From the NCBI GenBank assembly GCA_964427285.1, contig CAYRTS010000002.1, forward strand, positions 30,466 to 94,465: 64,000 nt of DNA, given 5' to 3'. Positions within the stretch are counted from its first letter, which is position 1. Each line of letters opens with the position of its first letter. A program made the position numbers and the translations under genes. Origin of the DNA: SPCO01 sp964427285 (lineage in GTDB: Bacteria > Chloroflexota > Limnocylindria > Limnocylindrales > CSP1-4). Below the pieces are notes generated by a model, which saw only the letters and a program-made list of their open reading frames with translations, did no database searches and was not told the DNA's origin. This document shows, in pieces, positions 23,814-32,023 of this stretch.

Positions 23814-26053
23814 CTGGACGGATCGCCGTCGGCGTCTCGGGCGGGGGCTCGAATCTGCGGGCCATGGCCGCCGCGGCCGAGCGTCGCGAGCTTGGCGGGG
23901 AGATCGCGCTGGTCTTCGCCGATCGAGCCTGTCCGGCGCTCGACTGGGCCGCGGAGCAAGGGATCGACACCGCGCTGGTGCCCCGCGGCGATGACCTGGC
24001 ACTCACCGCGACGCTGGAGGCTGTCCGGGCGGACGTCGTCGTCCTGGCGGGATACATGCGGATCATCGGCCCGGCCATGCTGGCGGCATTCGGCGGCCGG
24101 ATCCTCAATACCCATCCATCGCTCCTGCCGGCCTTCCCCGGGGCGCATGCAGTGACTGACGCCATCGCCCACGGCGTGACCGTAACCGGCTGCACCGTTC
24201 ACCTGGTCGACGCGAGCCTCGACGGCGGCCCGATCATCGTCCAGGAGGCGGTGCCGGTTCTCCCCGGCGAAGATGCTGAGACCGTGCACGACCGGATCCG
24301 CGCGGTCGAGCACCGACTCCTGCCCCGCGCCGTCGCCTTGCTGCTGGCGGGCGCGCTCTCGGTTGCGCCGGATGGACGGCACGTGATCGCGGACCTGGGA
24401 CTGGCCGATGCGCGCGTCCCGCTGCCGCGACGCGCGCTCCTGTCCGTCTCCGACAAGTCGGGACTCGTGGACCTCGGTCGGGGACTCGTCGCCCGTGGGT
24501 TCGAGCTGGTGTCGACCGGCGGGACGGCGAGGGCGCTGCGCGACGGGGGCCTCCCGGTCACCGATGTCGCTGCGGTCACGGGATCGCCACAGATGCTCGA
24601 CGGCCGAGTGAAGACCCTCCATCCGCGGGTGCATGCCGGCCTCCTGGCCGATCACCGGCTGGCTGATCACCGGCATCAGCTGCTGGGCGCCTGGATCGCA
24701 CCGTTTGAAGTCGTGGTCGTCAACCTCTACCCGTTCGCGGCGGCGCTGGAGCGGCCCGGCATCACGCTGGACGAACTGATCGAGGAGATCGACATCGGCG
24801 GGCCGTCGATGGTCCGGGCGGCCGCCAAGAACCACGCCAACGTCGCGATCGTCACATCGCCCTCGCGTTACGCCGCGATCCTGGCGGCCCTCGACGCCGA
24901 CGGCGGGATCGATGCCGGCCTCCGTCGCGCCCTCGCGCTCGAGGCGTTCGCCGTTAGCGCGGCCTACGATGCGCGGATCGCCGCGGAGCTCCCGGGCCGG
25001 ATGGCCGCGGCGGGTCTCGAACTCCCCGACGAACCCGGGTTGCCCGGGGCCTCCGACCCGTATCCGCCGACGCTGACGGTCTCGCTCGACAAGGTCGAGA
25101 CGCTCCGTTATGGCGAGAACCCGCACCAGCCCGCAGCACGCTACCGACGTCCGGGGACGACTCTCGACGATGGGCTGTTCGGCGTTGAGCGGATGCCGCT
25201 CCAGGGCAAGACCCTGTCCTACAACAACGTGCTCGACGCCGCCGCGGCATCAGGGCTGGGTCGCGCACTCCGCGGGCCTGCGGTGGTCATCGTGAAGCAC
25301 ACGAACCCGTGCGGCGCCGCGGAACGCGCCAACCTTGCTGATGCGTGGGCCGCGGCGCTTGGAGCGGACCCGGTGAGTGCCTTCGGCGGAGTGGTGGCGG
25401 TCACCCGCGAGGTCGATCACGAGATGGCCCTCGCGTTCACCTCCATCTTTCTGGAGATCGTCATCGCTCCCGCGTACACCGCCGACGCGCTGGTGGTGCT
25501 GGCCACAAAACCCAACCTCCGGGTCCTCGTCGACGAGGCGCTCGCCGCCGATGCGCCCGTTGCGGCCGGCTCTACCTCGCCAACCGACGCCGTCCGGAGC
25601 GCTGGTGGCGCTGTCCTCGTCACGGCACCGGACACGAGCACCGACGATCCCGGCACGTGGACCTGTGCGACACCTCGAACGCCGACCGACCGGGAGCGGG
25701 AAGATCTCGATCTCGCCTGGCGCCTCGTCCGGGGTATCACCTCGAACGCGATCGTCCTCGTCAAGGATTGCCGCCTCATCGGGCTGGGGAGCGGCCAGAC
25801 CTCGAGGGTCGACGCCGCGCGGCAGGCCGTCGCCAAGGCCCGTGCCATGCTCGGCGAGGCGTCGACCGTGGGCGCGTCGTGCGCCAGCGATGCCTTCTTC
25901 CCGTTCCCCGATGCCGTCGAGGTGTGCCTGTCGGCCGGCGTGACCGCCGTTGTCCAGCCCGGCGGCTCCATGCGCGATGCAGAGGCGATCGCCGCCGTGG
26001 ACGCCGCCGGCGGCACGATGCTGATGACCGGGATCCGCCACTTCCGCCATTGA
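23810..26053 (+). CDS. purNH: Fused GAR transformylase and AICAR transformylase/IMP cyclohydrolase (PurN-PurH)
   Basis: A 747-aa bifunctional fusion. Residues 1 to about 200 are PurN: VSGGGSNLRAM for substrate binding and the catalytic triad Asn100, His102 (NTHPSLLPAFPG) and Asp139 (SLDGGPII). From about residue 207 it is PurH: ALLSVSDKSGLVDLGRGL and VKTLHPRVHAG of IMP cyclohydrolase, then KHTNPCGAA, DPVSAFGG and the SCASDAFFPFPD end of AICAR transformylase. There is no stop or frameshift between them. The protein carries out both folate-dependent formyl transfers and the final ring closure. It is the last purine gene; its stop lies within the promoter of vapBC. Confidence 0.95.
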   Translation: MTGRIAVGVSGGGSNLRAMAAAAERRELGGEIALVFADRACPALDWAAEQGIDTALVPRGDDLALTATLEAVRADVVVLAGYMRIIGPAMLAAFGGRILNTHPSLLPAFPGAHAVTDAIAHGVTVTGCTVHLVDASLDGGPIIVQEAVPVLPGEDAETVHDRIRAVEHRLLPRAVALLLAGALSVAPDGRHVIADLGLADARVPLPRRALLSVSDKSGLVDLGRGLVARGFELVSTGGTARALRDGGLPVTDVAAVTGSPQMLDGRVKTLHPRVHAGLLADHRLADHRHQLLGAWIAPFEVVVVNLYPFAAALERPGITLDELIEEIDIGGPSMVRAAAKNHANVAIVTSPSRYAAILAALDADGGIDAGLRRALALEAFAVSAAYDARIAAELPGRMAAAGLELPDEPGLPGASDPYPPTLTVSLDKVETLRYGENPHQPAARYRRPGTTLDDGLFGVERMPLQGKTLSYNNVLDAAAASGLGRALRGPAVVIVKHTNPCGAAERANLADAWAAALGADPVSAFGGVVAVTREVDHEMALAFTSIFLEIVIAPAYTADALVVLATKPNLRVLVDEALAADAPVAAGSTSPTDAVRSAGGAVLVTAPDTSTDDPGTWTCATPRTPTDREREDLDLAWRLVRGITSNAIVLVKDCRLIGLGSGQTSRVDAARQAVAKARAMLGEASTVGASCASDAFFPFPDAVEVCLSAGVTAVVQPGGSMRDAEAIAAVDAAGGTMLMTGIRHFRH

Positions 26054-26086
26054 CATCTTGATGCACATGGGCGATGCTTTGATGCA
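26050..26086 (+). promoter_or_regulatory. vapBC promoter and operator overlapping the purH stop codon
   Basis: A perfect -35 TTGACA (26050-26055) includes the purH stop TGA. With a 17-base spacer, a weak -10 GATGCT follows (26073-26078) and transcription would begin at or one base before the vapB ATG. Direct repeats of TTGATGCA (26058-26065 and 26079-26086) and a third GATGC (26073-26077) flank the -10 and are good candidates for antitoxin binding and autoregulation. Confidence 0.6.
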
Positions 26087-26331
26087 TGCGAACGACTGTG
26101 AACATCGATGCGGGGCTGCTGATCGAGGTCAAAACCGTCGCGGCACGATCAGGCCGCACGCTGAGTGCGGTGGTTGAGGACGCGGTCCGCGCTTCGATGG
26201 CACGGCGGCGAGACGGCAACCGTTCGATGGTGCCGCCACTTCCCACGATTTCCGGGGGGGGACTCCAGCCTGGTGTCGACCTGGACGACAGCGCGGCTCT
26301 GCTGGACCTGATGGAGGGGACTTCGCCCTGA
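26086..26331 (+). CDS. vapB: Antitoxin of a VapBC-type module (ribbon-helix-helix)
   Basis: An 81-aa protein with an N-terminal ribbon-helix-helix fold (MRTTVNIDAGLLIEV, then SGRTLSAVVEDAVRASMARR). The C-terminal tail (SGGGLQPGVDLDDSAALLDLMEGTSP) is the kind that wraps a PIN toxin. No ribosome site precedes the ATG, and the promoter predicts a leaderless mRNA. It would neutralise the toxin encoded next and repress its own promoter through the GATGC repeats. Its stop overlaps the toxin start codon (CTGA). Confidence 0.85.
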   Translation: MRTTVNIDAGLLIEVKTVAARSGRTLSAVVEDAVRASMARRRDGNRSMVPPLPTISGGGLQPGVDLDDSAALLDLMEGTSP

Positions 26332-26765
26332 TCCTGCTGGATGTCAATGTCATCGTCTACGCACTGCATGATGGGATGCCGGACCACCAACGCTACCGTG
26401 GCTGGCTCCACGCAGCGTTTGCCGCAGACGATCCCGTCGGCCTCTCTGAACTCGCCCTGAGTGGCTTCGTCCGGATCGTCACGAACCCGCGTGTCTTCAC
26501 GACCCCGACTTCGGCAACCGTTGCATTGGACGCTGTGGACGAGTTGCGCGCCCAGCCCAGCGCCATGATCGTTGCTCCTGGCGATCACCACTGGCCCACG
26601 TTTCGGCGCTTGTGCATCGCGTCCGGCGCCCGAGGCAACATCGTGGCAGATGCCTACCATGCGGCGCTGGCTATCGAATCGGGCGCGGAGTTCATCACCA
26701 CGGATCGGGACTACAGCCGCTTCCCAGGCCTCCGCTGGCGACACCCGTTTCAGCCGGCGTCGTAA
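26328..26765 (+). CDS. vapC: PIN-domain ribonuclease toxin VapC (CTG start)
   Basis: A 145-aa PIN-domain endoribonuclease. The first acidic residue is in the opening LLDVNVIVYALHDG, the second in LSELALSGFVRIV near residue 44, and the last pair in NIVADAYHAALAIESGAEFITTD near residue 110. The core therefore begins right at the vapB stop, and no ATG, GTG or TTG exists there. A CTG that overlaps the vapB stop has a strong GGAGGGG site eight bases upstream and is the only sensible start. The first in-frame ATG (26376) would delete the first active-site Asp. Confidence 0.85.
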   Translation: MILLDVNVIVYALHDGMPDHQRYRGWLHAAFAADDPVGLSELALSGFVRIVTNPRVFTTPTSATVALDAVDELRAQPSAMIVAPGDHHWPTFRRLCIASGARGNIVADAYHAALAIESGAEFITTDRDYSRFPGLRWRHPFQPAS

Positions 26766-26788
26766 GGCGGAAGCGCGCTCGCCGCTGC

Positions 26789-26794
26789 TACCAT
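26789..26794 (+). promoter_or_regulatory. -10 box before metG
   Basis: TACCAT lies nine bases before the metG ATG, in the 38-base gap after vapC. No ribosome site is present, so a leader of two or three bases, or none, is expected. Confidence 0.4.
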
Positions 26795-26803
26795 CGCGCT
26801 CCC

Positions 26804-28453
26804 ATGACCGACCGAGCGTCCCGCCCCCGCTTTTACCTGACGACGGCCATCGCCTATGCCAACAACAAGCCCGGACTGCACACGCTCTACGAGGTGATCG
26901 GCTCGGATGTGATCGCGCGCTGGCACCGCATGAAGGGCGACGACACGCGGTTCCTGACCGGTACGGACGAGCATTCGATCAACATCGCCCAGGCGGCGGT
27001 CGATGAAGGTCGGAGCGCGCGCGCGTTCGTGGACGAGAAGGTCGGGTACTTCAAGGCGGCCGAGGACGCCCTGGCGATCTCCCCCGACCGATTCATTCGG
27101 ACGACGGACCCCGACCACTTCCGGTCCGCACAGGAGATGGTTCGGCGAGCGCACGCCAATGGCGATATCTACCTGGGCACGTATGAGGGCTGGTATTGCC
27201 CAAGCGAGGGGTTTCGGAACGCCACGGATGTGCAGGAGACCGCGCGCGGCACCATCTGCCCCAACCACCCGGAGGTCCCGCTCCAGTGGCTGACCGAGCG
27301 TAACTGGTTCTTCCGCCTGTCGGCCTACCAGGAGCGCCTTGAGCGGCACTACGCCGAGCACCCCGGGTTCGTTCAGCCGGATTTCCGCCGAAACGAGATG
27401 CTCGGGTTCATCCGGAATGGCCTCGAGGACTTCTCCATCTCACGCGAGCGCACGCCGGGCGACTGGGGGATCCCGTTCCCGATCGCCGAGAACGGCGAGA
27501 CGTCGCTGCGTGAGGACGGCAGCTGGGACCCCGAAGCGGGCAAGATCTACGTCTGGTACGACGCCCTGATCAACTACATCACCGGCGCCGGCTTCCCCGA
27601 CGACCCGGCGGCGTTCGAGCGCTGGTGGCCGGCCGACCTGCACGTGATCGGCAAGGACATTGCGAGGTTCCACACGATCTTCTGGCCGGCCATGCTCTGG
27701 AGCGCAGGGCTGGCGGCACCGCGGGCGGTCTGGGTCCACGGCTGGCTGCTGGCGGCCGGCGGCGAGCGGATGAGCAAGAGCCGCGGCAACTTCCTCGATC
27801 CAAATGACTTCGTGGCCGCGTTCGGGGCGGATGGCGCGCGCTATGTCGTCCTGCGCGAGGTGCCGTTCGACCGCGACGCCGAGGTGTCGTGGAACTCCTT
27901 TGTCCGTCGCTACAACGCGGACCTGGCGAATGACTTTGGCAACCTGCTCAATCGCACCGTGTCGATGACCAACCGATACTTCGACGGGGAGCGGCCTCCG
28001 CCCGGACGGGATCCCCGCCTGGCCGCCGTCGCCGCCGACGCCCTGCGTATCTACGCCGAACGACTGGAGGCATGCCTCCTCCATGAGGCGTTGGCCACCC
28101 TCTGGACGCTGGTTGAGAATGGCAATCGGATGGTTGACGCCGAGAAACCATGGGAGCTGGCGAAGGCCGCGAAGGCCGGCGACGAGACAGCGGCCCAGCA
28201 GTTGCAGGACGTGCTCGGCGACCTGCTCGAGCTGTGCCGACTGATCGGCCTGGCTGTCGCGCCGTTCATGCCTGGAACCGCGCCCCGTGTGATGGCGCAG
28301 CTGGGATACGCATACCCGTACCTCGCGGACGGCAATGGCGGCCCCGCAATCCTTCAGGAGCTCGTCTGGGGCGCCCACGCTGCCGAGGTGGGCCGAGTCA
28401 CGATCGCGGAACCACTCTTCCCACGCCTCGACCTCGACCCGCCGCCAGCGTAA
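26804..28453 (+). CDS. metG: Methionyl-tRNA synthetase
   Basis: A 549-aa class I aminoacyl-tRNA synthetase that charges tRNA-Met. The KMSKS loop is ERMSKSRGN (residues 321-329). Other motifs are DTRFLTGTDEHSINIAQ, WYCPSEGF and VWYDALINYITGAGFP. In place of HIGH the protein reads GLHT (residues 24-27, NNKPGLHTLYEVIGSD), so both histidines are shifted or lost relative to the usual KPHIGH. Only two cysteines remain in the knuckle region (YCPSE and ICPNH), fitting a reduced zinc site. The C-terminal anticodon domain is present; there is no EMAP-like tRNA-binding extension. The ATG follows a -10 box closely. Confidence 0.93.
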   Translation: MTDRASRPRFYLTTAIAYANNKPGLHTLYEVIGSDVIARWHRMKGDDTRFLTGTDEHSINIAQAAVDEGRSARAFVDEKVGYFKAAEDALAISPDRFIRTTDPDHFRSAQEMVRRAHANGDIYLGTYEGWYCPSEGFRNATDVQETARGTICPNHPEVPLQWLTERNWFFRLSAYQERLERHYAEHPGFVQPDFRRNEMLGFIRNGLEDFSISRERTPGDWGIPFPIAENGETSLREDGSWDPEAGKIYVWYDALINYITGAGFPDDPAAFERWWPADLHVIGKDIARFHTIFWPAMLWSAGLAAPRAVWVHGWLLAAGGERMSKSRGNFLDPNDFVAAFGADGARYVVLREVPFDRDAEVSWNSFVRRYNADLANDFGNLLNRTVSMTNRYFDGERPPPGRDPRLAAVAADALRIYAERLEACLLHEALATLWTLVENGNRMVDAEKPWELAKAAKAGDETAAQQLQDVLGDLLELCRLIGLAVAPFMPGTAPRVMAQLGYAYPYLADGNGGPAILQELVWGAHAAEVGRVTIAEPLFPRLDLDPPPA

Positions 28454-28684
28454 CCGCCAGCCGGCAGCGCATCGGCCGATTCACTCAGGTCCGTATCGAC
28501 GTGCCGGATCAACTCCAGGTGGCATCATCGGCACGAATGTGGATGGCCGACGCCCCACGCCGCACCCTGGTCAATCGGCCACGCTGACTCGTACCAATCA
28601 CGAAACTCACAGTTCACAGTTGACCCAAACTCCCGGCCGGCACCCGGAACGGTCGAGCGCAGGTGCAAAGCTGCCGCCCACACG

Positions 28685-28690
28685 TACCAT
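28685..28690 (+). promoter_or_regulatory. -10 box for leaderless tatD
   Basis: TACCAT lies exactly six bases before the GTG start. No ribosome site is present. The rest of the 243-base gap after metG shows nothing clear beyond a short CACAGTT doublet near 28614-28627. Confidence 0.5.
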
Positions 28691-28696
28691 GCGCCG

Positions 28697-29551
28697 GTGC
28701 CCCTCATCGACAGCCATTGCCATCTCAACGCTGACCGATTCGATGGTGATGTGGAGCTGGTTCTTGGAGGCGCCCGACTCGCCGGCGTCGAGCGGATCCT
28801 CGTCCCTGGTTGGAACCTCGCGTCGAGCGAGCGTGCCCTTGGCCTGATCGACCGATACCCATCGCTCGACGCGGCGGTCGGTGTCCATCCACATGACGCG
28901 GCCAAGGTGGACAGCACGGATTGGGCGCGGATCGTCAAGTGGGCCGCAGACCCGCGGGTGGCTGCGATCGGCGAAACCGGGCTCGACTACGACCGCGTCT
29001 TCAGCCCGATCCCGGACCAGGTCACCAACCTGCGCCGCAATCTCCAGCTGGCGCTCGAGACTGGCAAGCCGGCCATCCTTCACTGCCGATCGAGTCCCGG
29101 TCGGCGCGATGCGCAGGACGCCATGGTCGAGGAACTCAGGCGGGCCGGGATCGGTACCGCCAGCTGGGCCAGCGCATTCGGCGAGCGGCCAGCGGCCGTC
29201 ATCCACTCCTATTCCGGACCGATGGATTACGCCAGGACTGTCATCGATATGGGTCTCGCCGTCAGCTTCTCGGGCCTGGTGTTCAGGACCGGTGAGGAGG
29301 CCTCCGCCGAAGCGGCCGCCCTGGTCGCACCGGATCGCCTCCTGATCGAGACCGATTCTCCGTTCCTGTCCCCACCTGGCGCTCCGCGCCGGCGCAACGA
29401 ACCCGAGTGGGTCACCATCACGGCGGCCTGGCTGGCCGAGCAACGCGGTACCTCGTTGGACACCGTGGTCGCCGGCCTCGTCCCGGCCTACGACCGGGCG
29501 TTTCCGCGAAACGGCCGCGCGGCCATCCCATCGGCGAGCGCCGCAGGCTGA
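28697..29551 (+). CDS. tatD: TatD-family metal-dependent hydrolase (DNase-like)
   Basis: A 284-aa TIM-barrel hydrolase. The metal ligands are visible in order: HxH in DSHCHLNADRF (residues 6-8), Glu in AIGETGLDY near 96, His in AILHCRS near 131, His in VIHSYSG near 176 and Asp in LLIETDSPFLSPPG near 225. TatD proteins are 3'-5' exonucleases or deoxyribonucleases linked to repair and D-aminoacyl-tRNA processing; the exact substrate varies. The GTG start has a -10 box six bases upstream. It often follows metG in bacteria, as here. Confidence 0.93.
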   Translation: MPLIDSHCHLNADRFDGDVELVLGGARLAGVERILVPGWNLASSERALGLIDRYPSLDAAVGVHPHDAAKVDSTDWARIVKWAADPRVAAIGETGLDYDRVFSPIPDQVTNLRRNLQLALETGKPAILHCRSSPGRRDAQDAMVEELRRAGIGTASWASAFGERPAAVIHSYSGPMDYARTVIDMGLAVSFSGLVFRTGEEASAEAAALVAPDRLLIETDSPFLSPPGAPRRRNEPEWVTITAAWLAEQRGTSLDTVVAGLVPAYDRAFPRNGRAAIPSASAAG

Positions 29552-29568
29552 CGTGCGGTGGGGGGCGG

Positions 29569-29598
29569 TTGACAGGCACGCCCCCAGTTCGCTACTCT
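29569..29598 (+). promoter_or_regulatory. groESL promoter
   Basis: A perfect -35 TTGACA (29569-29574), an 18-base spacer and -10 TACTCT (29593-29598) place the transcription start at the left edge of the CIRCE element. Confidence 0.65.
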
Positions 29599-29602
29599 CC
29601 GT

Positions 29603-29629
29603 TTGGCACTCGCACCCCGAGAGTGCCAG
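29603..29629. promoter_or_regulatory. CIRCE element (HrcA operator)
   Basis: TTGGCACTC, nine bases, GAGTGCCAG: an inverted repeat that matches the CIRCE consensus except for the outermost base. It overlaps the expected start of transcription, so HrcA would repress groESL until heat stress. hrcA is not in the window. Confidence 0.92.
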
Positions 29630-29808
29630 CATCGCGACCCACCGAGTCCGACCGACGCCGGGATCACCGGCCGGAGGTTCGCACGGCCCTCGCGGTGCCG
29701 ACATCGAGGTTCAAGGGAACGTCAGAACTCCGGCCCAAACCGGCCTGTTGGCGGTCCCGCACATCGAAGCCCGACGGTCGGCCCTGGCCGTCACAGGAGG
29801 AATGCACG

Positions 29809-30150
29809 TTGGCCAAAGCCACTGCGACTGCGACAGCGACGAAAGCCGCTCCGATCTCGACCAAGCTGCGCCCCCTCGGCGATCGCGTGGTCATCAAGCC
29901 GAGCGCCCGTGAGGAGATGACCAAGAGCGGCATCGTCCTTCCGGACACCGCCAAGGAGAAGCCCCAGGAGGGCACGGTCATCGCCGCCGGCCCCGGCCGG
30001 ATCCTCGATGACGGCAAGCGCGAATCGATGGACGTCAAGGCCGGAGACAAGGTCCTCTACGCCAAGTACGCCGGCACCGAATTCAAGATCGATGGGGACG
30101 AACTCCTCATCGTCAGCCAGAAGGACATCCTGGCGCTCGTCGAGGGTTGA
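29809..30150 (+). CDS. groES: Co-chaperonin GroES
   Basis: A 113-aa heptameric lid of the GroEL chaperonin. The conserved domain runs from KLRPLGDRVVIKP to the ELLIVSQKDILALVEG end, with the mobile loop region around EEMTKSGIVLPDTAKEK. The start is TTG, placed by an AGGAGG eight bases upstream. An Ala/Thr-rich N-terminal stretch of about 18 residues makes it longer than the usual 95-100 aa. It forms a two-gene operon with groEL under CIRCE control. Confidence 0.95.
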   Translation: MAKATATATATKAAPISTKLRPLGDRVVIKPSAREEMTKSGIVLPDTAKEKPQEGTVIAAGPGRILDDGKRESMDVKAGDKVLYAKYAGTEFKIDGDELLIVSQKDILALVEG

Positions 30151-30204
30151 CGGCGACCTCGCCGCAGCTTCCCACTCCCGCACGTTCCTGGAGGGACACA
30201 CGAA

Positions 30205-31836
30205 TTGTCTAAGCAGATCATTTTCGACGAGACGGCTCGTCGCTCGCTCAAGCGCGGCATCGATCGCCTGGCCGACGCGGTCAAGGTCACGATCGGGCCA
30301 AAGGGTCGCAACGTTGTCCTCGACAAGAAGTTCGGCTCGCCGACGATCACCAACGACGGTGTGACGATCGCGCGCGATATCGAACTCGACGATCCGTTCG
30401 AGAACATGGGCGCCCAGCTGCTCAAGGAAGTCGCCACCAAGACGGACGACGTGGCCGGGGACGGGACGACCACCGCGGTCGTGCTCGGCCAGGCGATGGT
30501 CGCCGAGGGGCTCCGCGTCGTCACGGCCGGGGCCAACCCGATGGTCGTCAAGCGCGGCATTGAGGCAGCGGTCGCGGCAGTCGTGGCCGAGATCGCCAGG
30601 GTCGCCCGCCCGGTCGACAATCGCGAGCAGATCGCCGCCGTCGCGGCCATCAGCGCCGCGGATCCCGAGGTCGGCGAGATCATCGCCGAGGTGATGGACA
30701 AGGTCGGCAAGGACGGCGTCATCACGGTCGAAGAGGGCCAGAGCCTGGGTCTCGAGAAGGAATACACCGAGGGCATGCAGTTCGATCGGGGCTATCTCTC
30801 GGCGTACTTCGTGACCAACCCGGATCGCATGGAGGCGGTCCTCGACAACCCGCTCATCCTGATCACGGACAAGAAAATCTCGAGCGTCGCGGACATGCTG
30901 CCGGCCCTTGAAAAGGCGGTCCAGCAGGGCAAGCCCACGGTGATCATCAGCGAGGACGTCGACGGCGAGGCGCTCGCCACCCTGGTCGTCAACAAGCTGC
31001 GCGGGACGGTCCACGTCCTGGCCGTCAAGGCCCCGGGCTTTGGCGATCGGCGCAAGGAGATGCTCCGCGACATCGCCGTGCTGACCGGCGGCACGGTCAT
31101 CAGCGAGGAGATCGGGCGCAAGCTCGACTCGGTCACCTTCGAGGACTTCGGTTCGGCCCGTCGCGTCGTCGCGACCAAGGACGACACGACGATCATCGAC
31201 GGCAACGGCAAGGCGGACCTGATCAAGGCTCGCATGACCCAGATCAAGGCGCAGATCGAGGACACGACCTCGGACTACGACAAGGAAAAGCTTCAGGAGC
31301 GTCTCGCCAAGCTGTCCGGTGGCGTCGCCGTCATCAAGGTCGGCGCGGCCACGGAAGTGGAGCTCAAGGAGAAGAAGCACCGCATCGAAGATGCGCTCTC
31401 GACGACCCGTGCAGCCGTTGAAGAGGGTCTCGTCGCCGGTGGTGGGACAACCCTCCTGCAGGCCATCCCGGTCCTCGACAAGGTCAAGCTCGAAGGCGAT
31501 GCCCAGGTGGGCGTCGACATCGTGCGCAAGGCACTCGAGGCTCCCGCCCGTCAGATCGCCGACAATGCCGGGCAGTCCGGCGAGGTCGTCGTGGCCCACG
31601 TCAAGGGACTCAAGCCCGGCCATGGCTACGACGCGCTCAAGGGCGAGTATGGGGACATGTTCAAGAAGGGCATCGTCGACGCGGCCAAGGTGACGCGCTC
31701 GGCACTCCAGAACGCGGCCTCCATCGCGGCTATGGTCCTGACCACCGAGACGCTGATCTCGGACATGCCGGAGAAGGAAAAGGCCGGCGGCGGTGGCGAT
31801 CACGGCCACGGCGGCGGCGGAGGGATGGACTTCTAA
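30205..31836 (+). CDS. groEL: Chaperonin GroEL
   Basis: A 543-aa 60-kDa chaperonin that folds proteins in a double-ring cavity with ATP. Visible motifs are VTIGPKGRNVVLDKKFGSP near residue 28, the ATP-site VAGDGTTTA near 85, AVKAPGFGDRRKEML near 270 and the signature AAVEEGLVAGGG near 402. The C-terminal tail is Gly/His-rich (GGGGDHGHGGGGGMDF) rather than pure GGM repeats. The start is TTG with GGAGG upstream. A strong hairpin follows the stop. Confidence 0.97.
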   Translation: MSKQIIFDETARRSLKRGIDRLADAVKVTIGPKGRNVVLDKKFGSPTITNDGVTIARDIELDDPFENMGAQLLKEVATKTDDVAGDGTTTAVVLGQAMVAEGLRVVTAGANPMVVKRGIEAAVAAVVAEIARVARPVDNREQIAAVAAISAADPEVGEIIAEVMDKVGKDGVITVEEGQSLGLEKEYTEGMQFDRGYLSAYFVTNPDRMEAVLDNPLILITDKKISSVADMLPALEKAVQQGKPTVIISEDVDGEALATLVVNKLRGTVHVLAVKAPGFGDRRKEMLRDIAVLTGGTVISEEIGRKLDSVTFEDFGSARRVVATKDDTTIIDGNGKADLIKARMTQIKAQIEDTTSDYDKEKLQERLAKLSGGVAVIKVGAATEVELKEKKHRIEDALSTTRAAVEEGLVAGGGTTLLQAIPVLDKVKLEGDAQVGVDIVRKALEAPARQIADNAGQSGEVVVAHVKGLKPGHGYDALKGEYGDMFKKGIVDAAKVTRSALQNAASIAAMVLTTETLISDMPEKEKAGGGGDHGHGGGGGMDF

Positions 31837-31863
31837 TCCGACCCGTTCGCAACGTTCAACGCT

Positions 31864-31898
31864 CGATGAGGCCCCCGGCTCCGCCGGGGGCCTCATCG
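31864..31898 (+). terminator. Terminator hairpin after groEL
   Basis: A perfect 16-bp stem (31864-31879 with 31883-31898) and a three-base TCC loop start 27 bases after the groEL stop. It lacks a long U tract (ATTCC follows), but stem strength and position make it the likely operon end. Confidence 0.8.
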
Positions 31899-32023
31899 AT
31901 TCCGGCCGGCACGACCCCTGGCCGCTGGACTATCGGCTGGTTGACAGGACGCACCGGCACGCCGACATTGACACCGGAAGTCAATCCGTCGACTGCCTCC
32001 AGATCGACATACCGAGGTGCCAG

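Noticed and set aside
26376..26765. VapC starting at the first in-frame ATG
   Set aside because: This would remove the LLDVNVIVYA strand with the first catalytic Asp, and no ribosome site precedes that ATG.
29791..31896. A 701-codon open frame on the minus strand opposite groES and groEL
   Set aside because: It is antisense to two unmistakable chaperonin genes and has no recognisable protein motifs. Long antisense frames are expected in such GC-rich sequence.
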